In this document: piece after piece, positions 26,452 to 35,023 of the stretch
Position numbering within the stretch: position 1 is the stretch's first letter
Layout of the letters: every line of letters starts with the position of its first letter
Assembly (NCBI GenBank): GCA_040389065.1
Contig: JAZKAR010000023.1
Span: 1-64,000, forward strand
Origin: JAZKAR01 sp040389065
Lineage (GTDB): Bacteria > Pseudomonadota > Gammaproteobacteria > Burkholderiales > Casimicrobiaceae
DNA length: 64,000 nt
Direction: 5' to 3'
Position numbers and translations under genes: made by a program
Notes under the pieces: generated by a model
The model's database searches: none
What the model saw: only the letters and a program-made list of their open reading frames with translations
What the model was told of the DNA's origin: nothing

Positions 26452-28260
26452 TTATTTTTGAGGCTGTTGGCGTTGCTCAAACAGCCCCATCAATTCACCT
26501 TTAGCTAAAATATGACCTTCGGCAGCATTCAATACCTGATCACGATCAGCTCCAGCAGGCACATTCAACACAGTATCTAGCGCCAATACTTGAAAAAAAT
26601 AATGGTGAGCTGCATCACCTAGGGGAGGGCGCGGCCCATAATACCCTACTGAACCTCGGCTATTTTTACCTTGCAATAATCCTTCAGGCTCTGTTAAACG
26701 CTCTTGTTTTTGTAACCCTTCAGGCAATTCTGTTTTTGAGGCAGGAATATTCCAGGCTACCCAATGAACAAAAGGTGTCACTGGCGTTGCATCAGCATCT
26801 TCCATAATAATTGCGTAGGACTTTGCCGCTTTTACAGGAACCCAACTCAAGGCAGGTGAAACACCGTCAGCATATTCACTATATTTTGCGGGAATCATAG
26901 CGCCCTCTTTAAAGCTAGGGGAACTGATTTGCAATGTGCTGTTTGCTTGGGTTTCTACCCTATCTTTGGCTAAAGGCACACCACTGCCACGCAACGCTTG
27001 AGATAACATAGGCTCTGAAGGAGGCTGTGGAAGTTTCTCTGAATAAGCACCAGCTAGCTGCTGCTTTCCTACATTTTTATAGGCTATTCGGTAGATAACC
27101 CCATTGGCATCATCTGCCATTAATAATGAACCATCTTTAGCCACTGCTAATCCAACCGGTCGGGCAAAATGTGTTTGCCCTGAGTCGGTTAAAAACCCAG
27201 TCACGAAAGGCTCAATTTTCTTAGGAATGCCTTTTTCAAATCGAATATATACAATTTCATACCCTGATGCAGTCCGACGATTCCATGACCCCCTCATGGT
27301 CGCAAATGCATTTCCTGTATATTCAGAAGGAAATGAACCACCACGGTAAAACACTAATTGCATTGGCGCTGAATGCGCTTTATAGCCTAACACCATGGGT
27401 GTACTTTGTTCTTTCCATTGTTCTTTAGTGATTTCTCCAGGAGGCGTGCTTTGAGGATTAAGCTCACCGCTACCCCACACATGAGGCCAGCCATATTTTT
27501 TTCCCGCCTCAATTTTGTTAAGTTCTTCAGGTTGTATGTCATCACCTAAAAAATCAATTCCATGATCCAATCCCCACAGCTCCCCTGTGGTGGGATGCCA
27601 GCCAAACCCAATTGTATTACGCAACCCGCTTGCAAAAATAGTGCGTGACTTTCCATCAGGCGAAGCTCTTAAAAGCGTTGCATTTTCAGGATTGCTTTCA
27701 TTACAAGCATTACATGTAGACCCTACGCTAATATAAAGCATGCCATCTGGCCCGAATGCAATTGTTCGATTTGCATGCTGCCCCGCATCAGGTAAATCTC
27801 CAATAATCTTTTTTAATGGCCCTAATTTTCCATCAGCAAGAATAGGGGCAACAAATATTTCTTTTACCGTAGCCAAGTAAAGTTTGTTATCTTTTATCGC
27901 AAGACCATGGGCACCTGCCCGATGCGCCACGATAATAGGCGCTCCATCTGCTTGTCCATCCCCGTTCAGATCTTTTAGCATAACGACATCACCCTGATCA
28001 CGTCGGCTTACATACACTGTTCCATCAGGAGCTACTGCAAGAATACGAGCATTTTTTAAACTCATCGCAAAAGGTGCGATCGTAAAACCTTGAGGCAATT
28101 TAAGATGCGCTATACGCTCAGGGGTGGCCTCAACTTTAGCAGGCTTAAAAACATGCGTTTCTATGGGTACTTTCGTGCCATCTCCTTGCTGCGCCCATGC
28201 ACTTCCTATAAAAAATGTAAAAATATTAGCTGCGATTAAGGTGAGTGTTGAACATTTCAT
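26452..28260 (-). CDS. PQQ-type sugar/sorbosone dehydrogenase-like beta-propeller fused to a PEBP (YbhB/YbcL) domain
   Basis: About 602 aa. A signal peptide (cleavage near AWA-QQ) is followed by a six-bladed propeller of the glucose/sorbosone dehydrogenase family, with LPQGFTIAPFA, GAHGLAIKD, HANRTIAFGPDGMLYISVGSTCNAC and GSWNRRTASGYEIV. From about residue 460 there is a second domain, SSPSFKEGAMIPAKYS, MEDADATPVTPFVHWVAWNIP and YYGPRPPLGDAAHHYFFQVLALD: the phosphatidylethanolamine-binding/Raf-kinase-inhibitor-like fold. Periplasmic; the propeller probably oxidises a sugar or binds PQQ, the PEBP domain may bind an anion or lipid head group. ATG 28260 has AAGGAAATT upstream. Such fusions exist in proteobacteria but the joint role is unknown. 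Confidence 0.9.
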   Translation of the reverse strand: MKCSTLTLIAANIFTFFIGSAWAQQGDGTKVPIETHVFKPAKVEATPERIAHLKLPQGFTIAPFAMSLKNARILAVAPDGTVYVSRRDQGDVVMLKDLNGDGQADGAPIIVAHRAGAHGLAIKDNKLYLATVKEIFVAPILADGKLGPLKKIIGDLPDAGQHANRTIAFGPDGMLYISVGSTCNACNESNPENATLLRASPDGKSRTIFASGLRNTIGFGWHPTTGELWGLDHGIDFLGDDIQPEELNKIEAGKKYGWPHVWGSGELNPQSTPPGEITKEQWKEQSTPMVLGYKAHSAPMQLVFYRGGSFPSEYTGNAFATMRGSWNRRTASGYEIVYIRFEKGIPKKIEPFVTGFLTDSGQTHFARPVGLAVAKDGSLLMADDANGVIYRIAYKNVGKQQLAGAYSEKLPQPPSEPMLSQALRGSGVPLAKDRVETQANSTLQISSPSFKEGAMIPAKYSEYADGVSPALSWVPVKAAKSYAIIMEDADATPVTPFVHWVAWNIPASKTELPEGLQKQERLTEPEGLLQGKNSRGSVGYYGPRPPLGDAAHHYFFQVLALDTVLNVPAGADRDQVLNAAEGHILAKGELMGLFEQRQQPQK

Positions 28261-28734
28261 GAGAAAATTTCCTTGGAAATAGGAACGTTTATTTAGGAGC
28301 ACTTAGAGAAAGAGGAAACCAGAAGAAGAGCACTTAGCAGCACGTTTGCGATTTAATCATTTCAACATGAAAGATTCATGAAACACAAGAGAAAGCGCAT
28401 AGATTATAAACCTCAACACTATGATGTAGATAGTTGAATTATATTACAGCTTTTAATTGCTTTGACTTTTAGTTAATCTAATATTTACGCTAAGATATAG
28501 GCTAAAATTTTTCCTATTTCTTTTTATTATCATTTCAATTTTCTTATTTTATACCTTATTTATTTTTCATTTTATTTATTTAATACATTAAACAAAAATT
28601 GACAAACAACTACTAAACAGAACAAAATAAAAACGCAAAAAACATGGCAATTCATAGGTTTAAAAAAACACTTTGCCTTTGTTTTTTCTTTAAAATGTTT
28701 CTTAAGAACATAAAAATGTTATCAGGAGTTCATC
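28261..28734. other. AT-rich gene-free stretch between divergent genes
   Basis: About 470 bases with long T and A runs. A probable promoter for the rightward gene is listed separately. No supportable ORF. Confidence 0.4.
28599..28628 (+). promoter_or_regulatory. Possible sigma-70 promoter
   Basis: TTGACA (28599-28604) is a perfect -35 box; CAAAAT (28623-28628) is a 4/6 -10 box after an 18-base spacer. It would give a leader of about 100 bases before the small exported-protein gene at 28735. Confidence 0.35.
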
Positions 28735-29058
28735 ATGAAAAATACTAAGTTAATACAAAAAACAATGGGGGTTTTATTTGCAGTGGCGTTAGGTACCAGC
28801 TCTGCAACGATGGCAACTGATTATTATCAAAACAACCAAAGTAATGCAGAGCAAATTACCAGAATTTTTGGCGCTCATATTAATCAATACCCTTTATTAC
28901 CTACTGACAATGAGGTAAGAAGATGTTGGGAAAACACCAGAGAAGACTACACCAGAAAAAATAAAATTGACCCTGATACAATTAACAACATGAAACAAAA
29001 ATTAACTTTATGCTGGAAAAACAACGGACATTTCGGCAAACAACAAAACTATAGATAA
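28735..29058 (+). CDS. Small exported protein of unknown function
   Basis: 107 aa. Signal peptide MKNTKLIQKTMGVLFAVALGTSSATMA cleaved near residue 27. The mature protein of about 80 residues has two Cys, in RRCWENTRED and LTLCWKNNG, which would make a disulfide between two similar CW-containing helices. No family recognised. ATCAGGAGTTCATC precedes the ATG, an excellent ribosome binding site. It is followed by a strong terminator, so it is a monocistronic gene and probably well expressed. Confidence 0.72.
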   Translation: MKNTKLIQKTMGVLFAVALGTSSATMATDYYQNNQSNAEQITRIFGAHINQYPLLPTDNEVRRCWENTREDYTRKNKIDPDTINNMKQKLTLCWKNNGHFGKQQNYR

Positions 29059-29085
29059 ACATTATTAGTTGTACTTAAAAATGTA

Positions 29086-29117
29086 AAAATGGGCTTAATA
29101 TATTAAGCCCATTTTTT
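29086..29117 (+). terminator. Rho-independent terminator
   Basis: AAAATGGGCTTAATA pairs with TATTAAGCCCATTTTTT around position 29100; a near-perfect palindrome followed by T's, 27 bases after the small exported-protein gene. Confidence 0.88.
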
Positions 29118-29341
29118 ATTTATTAACATTATTTTGAAAATTATTTTTATATGCTATTTATATACTAAGCCATATGCTAATTTTTACAGGATAATTATTT
29201 ATTTTAATAGTTAAAATTTATTCTAATTAAAAAATTATATTGAGCAAAAATATAAACTAAAATAATTTTAATATACAATATTATTTTTAATACTTTTTTG
29301 TAATCAATGTCAACAGTGTATTCTTAAAGGAAAATTTCATA

Positions 29342-30166
29342 ATGAAAACCATTAACGCTCAGGATGGTACCCAGCTATACGTTAAACAATGGGGAGTGGG
29401 CCGCCCTGTTATTTTCATTCATGGATGGCCTCTCTCAGCCGATAGTTGGGATGATCAGGCTCTAGCGATTGCAGAAGAAGGGTTTCGCGTCATCGCCTAC
29501 GATCGCCGTGGATTTGGTCGCTCAGAGCAACCATGGAATGGCTATGATTACAACACATTAGCCGATGATTTAGCGGCTGTCATCGAGCAGACTCAAGCTT
29601 CTGATGCTACATTGGTAGGCTTCTCAATGGGAGGCGGTGAAGTTGCACGCTATCTCTCTCGCCATCATGGCCACAATATTTCTCAGGTAGCATTAATTTC
29701 TTCAGTTGTTCCCTATCTACTTAAAACCACAGACAATTGCGATGGAGTTGATAGCTCGGTTTTTCATGAAATGATAGGAGGTATTTTAGAAGACCGCCCT
29801 CATTTTTTTGCAGATTTTTTTAATGATTTTTTTGGAGTAGGTTTACTGTCAAGCCCAGTTAGCGATGAGCAATTAGAATGGACAAGAAGCCTAGCGATGC
29901 AAGCCAGCCTTAAAGCCACTATCGAATGTATTAAATCTTTTTCTTCTACAGATTTTCGAGAAGATTTAGCAGCATTTTCTATGCCCACCCTCCTTATTCA
30001 TGGCACGCACGATAAAACAGTACCTATTGAACTTACCAGCAGAAAGATAGCAAATGCAATTCCTCATGCAAAACTGATTGAGTATGAGGGCGCACCTCAT
30101 GGATTATTAGTAACGCATAAAGATCAAATATCGCAAGATTTAATCAATTTTATAAAAATGCATTAA
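29342..30166 (+). CDS. Alpha/beta hydrolase, non-heme haloperoxidase-like
   Basis: 274 aa, the normal size. It has the oxyanion segment IFIHGWPLS, the RGFGRS turn, the nucleophile elbow GFSMGGGEVARYL (Ser about 95), the acid in HGTHDKTVP and the catalytic His in GAPHGL. These are the marks of cofactor-free haloperoxidases and arylesterases. The true substrate is unknown; halogenation is usually a side reaction. TTAAAGGAAAATTTCATA precedes the ATG. It is monocistronic, with terminators before and after. Confidence 0.92.
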   Translation: MKTINAQDGTQLYVKQWGVGRPVIFIHGWPLSADSWDDQALAIAEEGFRVIAYDRRGFGRSEQPWNGYDYNTLADDLAAVIEQTQASDATLVGFSMGGGEVARYLSRHHGHNISQVALISSVVPYLLKTTDNCDGVDSSVFHEMIGGILEDRPHFFADFFNDFFGVGLLSSPVSDEQLEWTRSLAMQASLKATIECIKSFSSTDFREDLAAFSMPTLLIHGTHDKTVPIELTSRKIANAIPHAKLIEYEGAPHGLLVTHKDQISQDLINFIKMH

Positions 30167-30229
30167 AAACTAATGTATAAATAAATACATTGAGACCATG
30201 GTTTACTTATTATTAAACAAATAGTAAGC

Positions 30230-30256
30230 AGCCGTAATGCTAAAAACATTACGGCT
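30230..30256 (+). terminator. Rho-independent terminator-like hairpin
   Basis: AGCCGTAATG (30230-30239) pairs perfectly with CATTACGGCT (30247-30256), with a 7-base loop; followed by ATATAATTATTT rather than a clean T-run. Confidence 0.75.
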
Positions 30257-30283
30257 ATATAATTATTTACATCTATATCTATT

Positions 30284-30386
30284 AAACGTTACATAGCTGG
30301 GTTTAATCAAGGCAGAATAGAAAGCACAAGAAATAGTACATTGCCAATACGCTAATATGCTTAAAGAACTCAACTCCACAACTTTT
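30284..30386. repeat. Dispersed intergenic element, degraded copy
   Basis: AAACGTTACATAGCTGGG at the left and CAACTCCACAACTTTTAT at the right are recognisable but worn forms of the two ends; the interior TACATTGCCAATACGCTAATATGC resembles copy 3. It sits directly beside the well-preserved copy 6. Confidence 0.5.
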
Positions 30387-30398
30387 ATTTATATCATT

Positions 30399-30529
30399 TA
30401 GAAGTTACTCAGTTGAGCTATATCAAGGATGGATACCCCGCATGGCAACGTAGACAGTACACACATAGTATGGCAAGTTGACAACACGCGGGGCGTCCCA
30501 CGCCGAGAGAGCCAACTGCGTAACTTCTA
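30399..30529. repeat. Dispersed intergenic element (MITE-like), copy 6
   Basis: Left end TAGAAGTTACTCAGTTGAG (30399-30417), right end CAACTGCGTAACTTCTA (30513-30529). The inner ATACCCCGCATGGCAACG and CGCGGGGCGTCCCACG are the GC-rich inverted repeat, in the orientation of copy 4. Confidence 0.87.
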
Positions 30530-30533
30530 ATCA

Positions 30534-30935
30534 TTATTGTGAAAAATGCTCCCATTTTTCACCTTGCCTATATTTAGCCATTATTTTATCGCGCCACTCA
30601 GTAATTTTTATTGGGCATTTTTCTTTAGCATCGTCGTTATTCCAAATTGGCCCTGCTTTCACATCTACACCAATCACTGTGCCGCATACAGACATTTGAT
30701 TAGGTACGGTGGTTCGCCATTGCCCATTCCATACCCAAGCTTTGTCAAAAGCAATTTTTTGAGTAGGTGTCATTTGTTTAGGCGGTTGTTGATCATGAAT
30801 AGGTTGCCGTTCAACATTTAGCGGCTGCCGATTAGCAATCGTTGGGCCTGCTGCGGTAACAGGTTCAGTGGCCCATGCCATCTTGTATGATAAAAGTAAT
30901 ATTAAACTAGCTAAATAAACATAAGATTTTTTCAT
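30534..30935 (-). CDS. Exported protein with MVL/mannan-binding lectin-like motifs
   Basis: About 133 aa. Signal peptide MKKSYVYLASLILLLSYKMAWA, then a Pro/Gln-rich linker, then a C-terminal domain. That domain has WVWNGQWRTTVPNQMSVCG followed by VKAGPIWNNDDAKEKCP, which are the two halves of the repeat found in the mannan-binding lectin of Microcystis (MVL family): the W-GQW-T-VPG-MSVCGC and AGPIWNN-DA--KCP pieces. Order and spacing suggest one complete unit. It would be secreted and may bind mannose-type glycans. ATG 30935 has GGGAGTAGCA upstream. It is divergent from potA. Confidence 0.68.
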   Translation of the reverse strand: MKKSYVYLASLILLLSYKMAWATEPVTAAGPTIANRQPLNVERQPIHDQQPPKQMTPTQKIAFDKAWVWNGQWRTTVPNQMSVCGTVIGVDVKAGPIWNNDDAKEKCPIKITEWRDKIMAKYRQGEKWEHFSQ

Positions 30936-31190
30936 TGCTACTCCCGCCCACAAAAATTACAGATACACTCATTCTGAAAACAAACGAAATAAACAATGAA
31001 ATTATGATTAAATATTTGAAAAAAGCGATCTTTTTATAGCCTTCACGTTATATTCAAAATCGCATGACCCATCCTCAAAAAAATTGCCCAACACTTTCTG
31101 GCCTTTTAAAATATTCTGCTACAATACTTGCTTTGCAGAAAATACTGATCTGTAACTACACTTGAGATCGTACTTCCCAGGAGCGCTAGC

Positions 31191-32351
31191 GTGACACTTC
31201 CCTTGCTTAAACTTCAAAATATTACACGCCGTTTTGGTGATGCAATTGCGGTAAACAACATCACTCTTGAAGTTCATACTGGCGAATTTTTTACGTTATT
31301 AGGCCCCTCCGGGTGCGGCAAAACCACTCTTTTAAGAATGATTGCAGGCTTTGATCAGCCTGATGAAGGGCAAATTCTTCTCGATGGTCAAAATATTGTC
31401 GGGTTACCCCCTGAAAAACGGCCTTTTCATACTGTATTTCAAAGCTATGCTCTTTTCCCTCATTTGACTGTGGCAGAGAATGTAGCGTTTCCTCTGAAAA
31501 TGGCTAAAAGAGAACAGGCTTTTATCCAGCAACGCGTTAAAGAAACTCTAGAGCTTGTTCACCTTGAAGATAAAGGGCATCGTTTTCCTAATGAGTTATC
31601 AGGCGGTCAATGTCAACGTGTAGCCTTAGCACGCAGCCTTATTAATCAGCCTCGGCTATTACTGTTAGATGAACCTACCTCAGCGTTAGATGCAAAACTG
31701 CGCGAAAAACTCTTAGTTGAACTCAGCAGCCTGCAACGCACTACAGGTATTACTTTTATATTTATTACGCATGCACAAGATGAAGCGCTAGCCTTATCGC
31801 ATCGCATTGCTGTGATGAATAGTGGACATGTAGAGCAACTTGATGAGCCTTCAAAAATTTACAGTTATCCTAAAAATCGCTTTGTTGCCAATTTTATTGG
31901 AAACTGTAATTTACTTGAAGGCACAGCAGAAGGCTTTAACACAACTCATCTGCAAATTAATATTCCCCAGCTGGGTGAAGTACGAGCGCCTCGCCATGAA
32001 AAAAAACACGAAGGTAAAGGTTGGCTAGCCTTACGCCCAGAGCACATTGCAATTGCTGCCCCTGAGGCTGATTTGAATTATACAAACACATTTCATGGAA
32101 AAGTATGTGATTTTCTCTATGTAGGCGATGTTACAACGTATATTGTTGAACTCGATAGCGGTCAGCGTATCGAAGCACTGCTAGCGAATAGTGGATTAGG
32201 CTCCATCCGCTTTTTTGACATTGGCGATCATGTTCAAGTTGCATGGCATGCAGATGCAGGTTATTTTCTGCCCGATAATGCTGATCAATCTTCTCAAGCT
32301 TCTTACTCCACATCAGCATCCACACCTCTAACGGCTTCCTCAAGGACTTAA
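31191..32351 (+). CDS. potA: Spermidine/putrescine ABC transporter, ATP-binding protein
   Basis: 386 aa. Walker A GPSGCGKTT, Q-loop VFQSYALFPHLTV, signature LSGGQCQRVALARS, Walker B LLLLDEPTSALD and the switch His in FITHAQDEAL are all present; a TOBE domain (from about residue 240) ends the protein. It powers polyamine uptake with PotB and PotC, which follow. The start is a GTG at 31191 with CCAGGAGCGCTAGC upstream; a TACAAT box lies at 31120-31125. The spacing to potB is 96 bases. The C-terminus is Ser/Thr-rich (SSQASYSTSAS), an unusual tail. Confidence 0.93.
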   Translation: MTLPLLKLQNITRRFGDAIAVNNITLEVHTGEFFTLLGPSGCGKTTLLRMIAGFDQPDEGQILLDGQNIVGLPPEKRPFHTVFQSYALFPHLTVAENVAFPLKMAKREQAFIQQRVKETLELVHLEDKGHRFPNELSGGQCQRVALARSLINQPRLLLLDEPTSALDAKLREKLLVELSSLQRTTGITFIFITHAQDEALALSHRIAVMNSGHVEQLDEPSKIYSYPKNRFVANFIGNCNLLEGTAEGFNTTHLQINIPQLGEVRAPRHEKKHEGKGWLALRPEHIAIAAPEADLNYTNTFHGKVCDFLYVGDVTTYIVELDSGQRIEALLANSGLGSIRFFDIGDHVQVAWHADAGYFLPDNADQSSQASYSTSASTPLTASSRT

Positions 32352-32447
32352 TTTTATGTGTCGCATGAAAATTATTTCCCTTCCTTTGCTCATGCCTTTC
32401 ATTAGCATTCACAGCATTTCATTTTTATTGAGAAAGGCACGCTAAAT

Positions 32448-33359
32448 ATGTCTGCCTCATCCACTTCACATTCTCAGTTGCCTATTAAACATACTAAGCG
32501 TAAAAGTTTTACGCGATGGATCATAAGTTTTCCTCCTATGATCTACATGATTTTGTTCTTTGCTCTGCCAAGTCTTATTATGGTAGTTGGTTCATTTATG
32601 ATACCAGGCGATACAGGAGGCTTAGCCCCTTTATTTCCTATTGCCCCCCCTCAGATAAATGCTCAAGATGGCCTGCAGGAAACAGGATTAACCTTAGAAA
32701 ATTACACAACATTTTTTAGTGATACTGTTTTCGCATGGATTTTCTTTAAATCAGTTGCTGTTGCAGGTTTAACTACCTTCATTTGCGCATTAATGGCTTA
32801 CCCGGTTGCTTTACTTATTTCACGCCATCCAAAATCCCAGCGCGATTTGTTGCTTTTACTTGTTGTTTTACCGTTTGCCAGTAATTTTTTAGTACGCGTA
32901 TATGCATGGATGATTATTTTAGGTCCGTTCAATCTCTTATTTACGAATACTGCGGTTATTATTGCATTGGTGTATGTGCATCTTCCCTTCATGATTCTTC
33001 CCTTATATACCAACCTTGAAAAGCACGACCCTGCCTTACTTGATGCAGCAAGAGATTTAGGAGCATCACCGTGGCAAACGTTCTGGAAAGTCACATTTCC
33101 TCTTTCTTTACCCGGTATATTTTCAGGCTCAGCGCTTGTATTTATTCCAGTATTAGGCATGTTCGCTATTCCTGAAATTTTAGGCGGAAAAGATAGCCTT
33201 CTTGTAGGAAACCTGATTAAAGAAGCTTTTTTAGCCACTCGCGACTGGCCCTTTGGCAGTATGGTTTCTATGATGTTAACACTCCTTGTATTAGCTATCG
33301 CAGGGCTATGCTCCTGGCTATCTAATCGAAGCCGCCGTTTGCAAATGAAAGGAGTTTAA
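32448..33359 (+). CDS. potB: Spermidine/putrescine ABC transporter, permease PotB
   Basis: 303 aa. A Ser/Lys/Arg-rich cytoplasmic start leads to six membrane helices; the conserved EAA loop is DAARDLGASPWQTFWKVTFPLSLPGIFSG, the contact point for PotA. The first helix is followed by a longer periplasmic loop (about residues 45-85), as in PotB. AAGGCACGCTAAAT precedes the ATG, a weak but usable site. It lies four bases before potC, so the two are translated together. Confidence 0.93.
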   Translation: MSASSTSHSQLPIKHTKRKSFTRWIISFPPMIYMILFFALPSLIMVVGSFMIPGDTGGLAPLFPIAPPQINAQDGLQETGLTLENYTTFFSDTVFAWIFFKSVAVAGLTTFICALMAYPVALLISRHPKSQRDLLLLLVVLPFASNFLVRVYAWMIILGPFNLLFTNTAVIIALVYVHLPFMILPLYTNLEKHDPALLDAARDLGASPWQTFWKVTFPLSLPGIFSGSALVFIPVLGMFAIPEILGGKDSLLVGNLIKEAFLATRDWPFGSMVSMMLTLLVLAIAGLCSWLSNRSRRLQMKGV

Positions 33360-33363
33360 CATT

Positions 33364-34152
33364 ATGAGCTCAGCTAAAAAAATTCCTCTTCGTTTATGGA
33401 CAGCAGGGTTAAGCGTCTACGCTTTTTTATACATTCCTTTAATTGTCGTTGTGATTTTTTCGTTTAACGACTCAAAGCTCAATGCCCAGTGGGTGGGCTT
33501 TACCTTAGCCTGGTATAAAAAACTGTTTAGCAACCAAGAAATGCTGATAGCGGCTCAAAACTCTCTATTTATTGCTTTCGTTTCTGCTCTAGGAGCCACA
33601 GTATTAGGAACAATGGCAGGGGTAGCGATTCATCGTTATAAACTACCCTTTCTTTCGGCCATGGTATTTACACCTGTCGCAATGCCTGAAATTTTGCTTG
33701 GCGTAAGCTTATTGCTTTTCTTTATTCAATTCTTGCACCTTACGTTGGGTATGTATTCAATTATTATTGCTCATACCACGTTCTGTATAGGCTTTGTTGC
33801 CATTATTGTAAGAGTCAGACTGCAAGGAATGAACGAAAATATTTTTGAAGCCGCTCGTGACCTTGGTGCCACTCCGTGGAACTGCTTTCGATATATTATG
33901 TTTCCTTTAATTCGTCCTGCTATCATTGCAGGAGCATTAATGTCGTTTACACTTTCAATTGATGATTTTGTTATTACTTTTTTTATGGCAGGTGTAGGCG
34001 TTTCTACTCTTCCCTTACAAATTTATTCAATGATTAAAGTTGCTGTAACCCCTGAAGTAAATGCTATTTCGACCTTACTTATGCTGCTAACCCTTAGCCT
34101 CATGTTTATAGCGTCGAGAATCGCGCCCGATACCCTGAAAGGACAAGCGTAG
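33364..34152 (+). CDS. potC: Spermidine/putrescine ABC transporter, permease PotC
   Basis: 262 aa. Six membrane helices; the EAA loop reads EAARDLGATPWNCFRYIMFPLIRPAIIAG, and FSFNDSKLNAQWVGFTLAWYKKLFSN is the typical PotC periplasmic entry. AAAGGAGTTTAACATT precedes the ATG. Its stop codon overlaps the GTG start of suhB by one base. The periplasmic binding protein PotD, normally the fourth gene, is not in this operon or anywhere in the window. Confidence 0.93.
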   Translation: MSSAKKIPLRLWTAGLSVYAFLYIPLIVVVIFSFNDSKLNAQWVGFTLAWYKKLFSNQEMLIAAQNSLFIAFVSALGATVLGTMAGVAIHRYKLPFLSAMVFTPVAMPEILLGVSLLLFFIQFLHLTLGMYSIIIAHTTFCIGFVAIIVRVRLQGMNENIFEAARDLGATPWNCFRYIMFPLIRPAIIAGALMSFTLSIDDFVITFFMAGVGVSTLPLQIYSMIKVAVTPEVNAISTLLMLLTLSLMFIASRIAPDTLKGQA

Positions 34153-35000
34153 TGCACCCCATGTTAAACACCGCTATTAAAGCGGCTAGACGAGCAGGTA
34201 ATACCATTTTAAGATATGCTCGTGATCTTGATCGTATCACTGTTGAAAATAAAGGCAACTATGGAGGTTTTGTCACGGAAGTTGATAAAGCCTCAGAAAA
34301 AATTATTCTTGAAACGTTACTCGATGCTTATCCTGACCATCATTTTTTAGCCGAAGAAAGTGGTGTTATCCAAGCTCGAAGCAGTTCTGATTTTCAATGG
34401 ATCATCGACCCTCTCGATGGTACGACAAATTTTATTCATGGCTTGCCCCATTACGCTATCTCTATTGCACTTTTACATCGCGGTACCTTACAGCAGGCTG
34501 TCATTTTTCAACCTGAGCAAAACTTACTGTTTACCGCAACACGAGGGGCAGGCGCGTTTTTGAATGACAAACGCATTCGCGTTTCAAAACGTATGCATTT
34601 ACGTGATAGTTTAATCGTTACTGGCTTTGCTTATAACCCGAATCGTCCTTTAGAATTTTATAGAGAACTCCAACAAGGGCTAGCCTCAGCTTCTAGCGGA
34701 TTACGGAATAGCGGCTCTTCAGCGCTTGATTTAGCTTATTGTGCAGCTGGCTGGTACGATGCAACACTGCAACTTGGAGCACGCTCATGGGATGTTGCCG
34801 CAGGAGCTTTATTGATTCAAGAGGCAGGCGGTATGATCAGCGATTTCAATGGAGATTCAAATTTTGTTGATTGCGGTCATCTTATTGCAGCCACACCTAA
34901 AATTTTTCCTGTAATCACCCAGCTTTTACAAGAGCATATGGCTAAATTGTCTGATCCAGCGAAAGCACTCGCATCACTGCAAACCCAATTTACTGCATAA
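34152..35000 (+). CDS. suhB: Inositol-1-monophosphatase family protein SuhB
   Basis: 282 aa. MHPMLNTAIKAARRAGN is nearly the E. coli SuhB start, supporting the GTG at 34152 over the ATG at 34161. Metal sites EESG (LAEESGV), DPLDGTTNFIHG and the C-terminal WDVAAGALLIQEAGG are intact. It dephosphorylates inositol monophosphates; in E. coli it also joins the NusA-containing rRNA antitermination complex. It overlaps potC by one base (TAGTG), so it is translationally coupled to the transporter, and rlmB follows 24 bases later. Confidence 0.93.
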   Translation: MHPMLNTAIKAARRAGNTILRYARDLDRITVENKGNYGGFVTEVDKASEKIILETLLDAYPDHHFLAEESGVIQARSSSDFQWIIDPLDGTTNFIHGLPHYAISIALLHRGTLQQAVIFQPEQNLLFTATRGAGAFLNDKRIRVSKRMHLRDSLIVTGFAYNPNRPLEFYRELQQGLASASSGLRNSGSSALDLAYCAAGWYDATLQLGARSWDVAAGALLIQEAGGMISDFNGDSNFVDCGHLIAATPKIFPVITQLLQEHMAKLSDPAKALASLQTQFTA

Positions 35001-35023
35001 ATGCGAATAAAGGTTTTCATACT

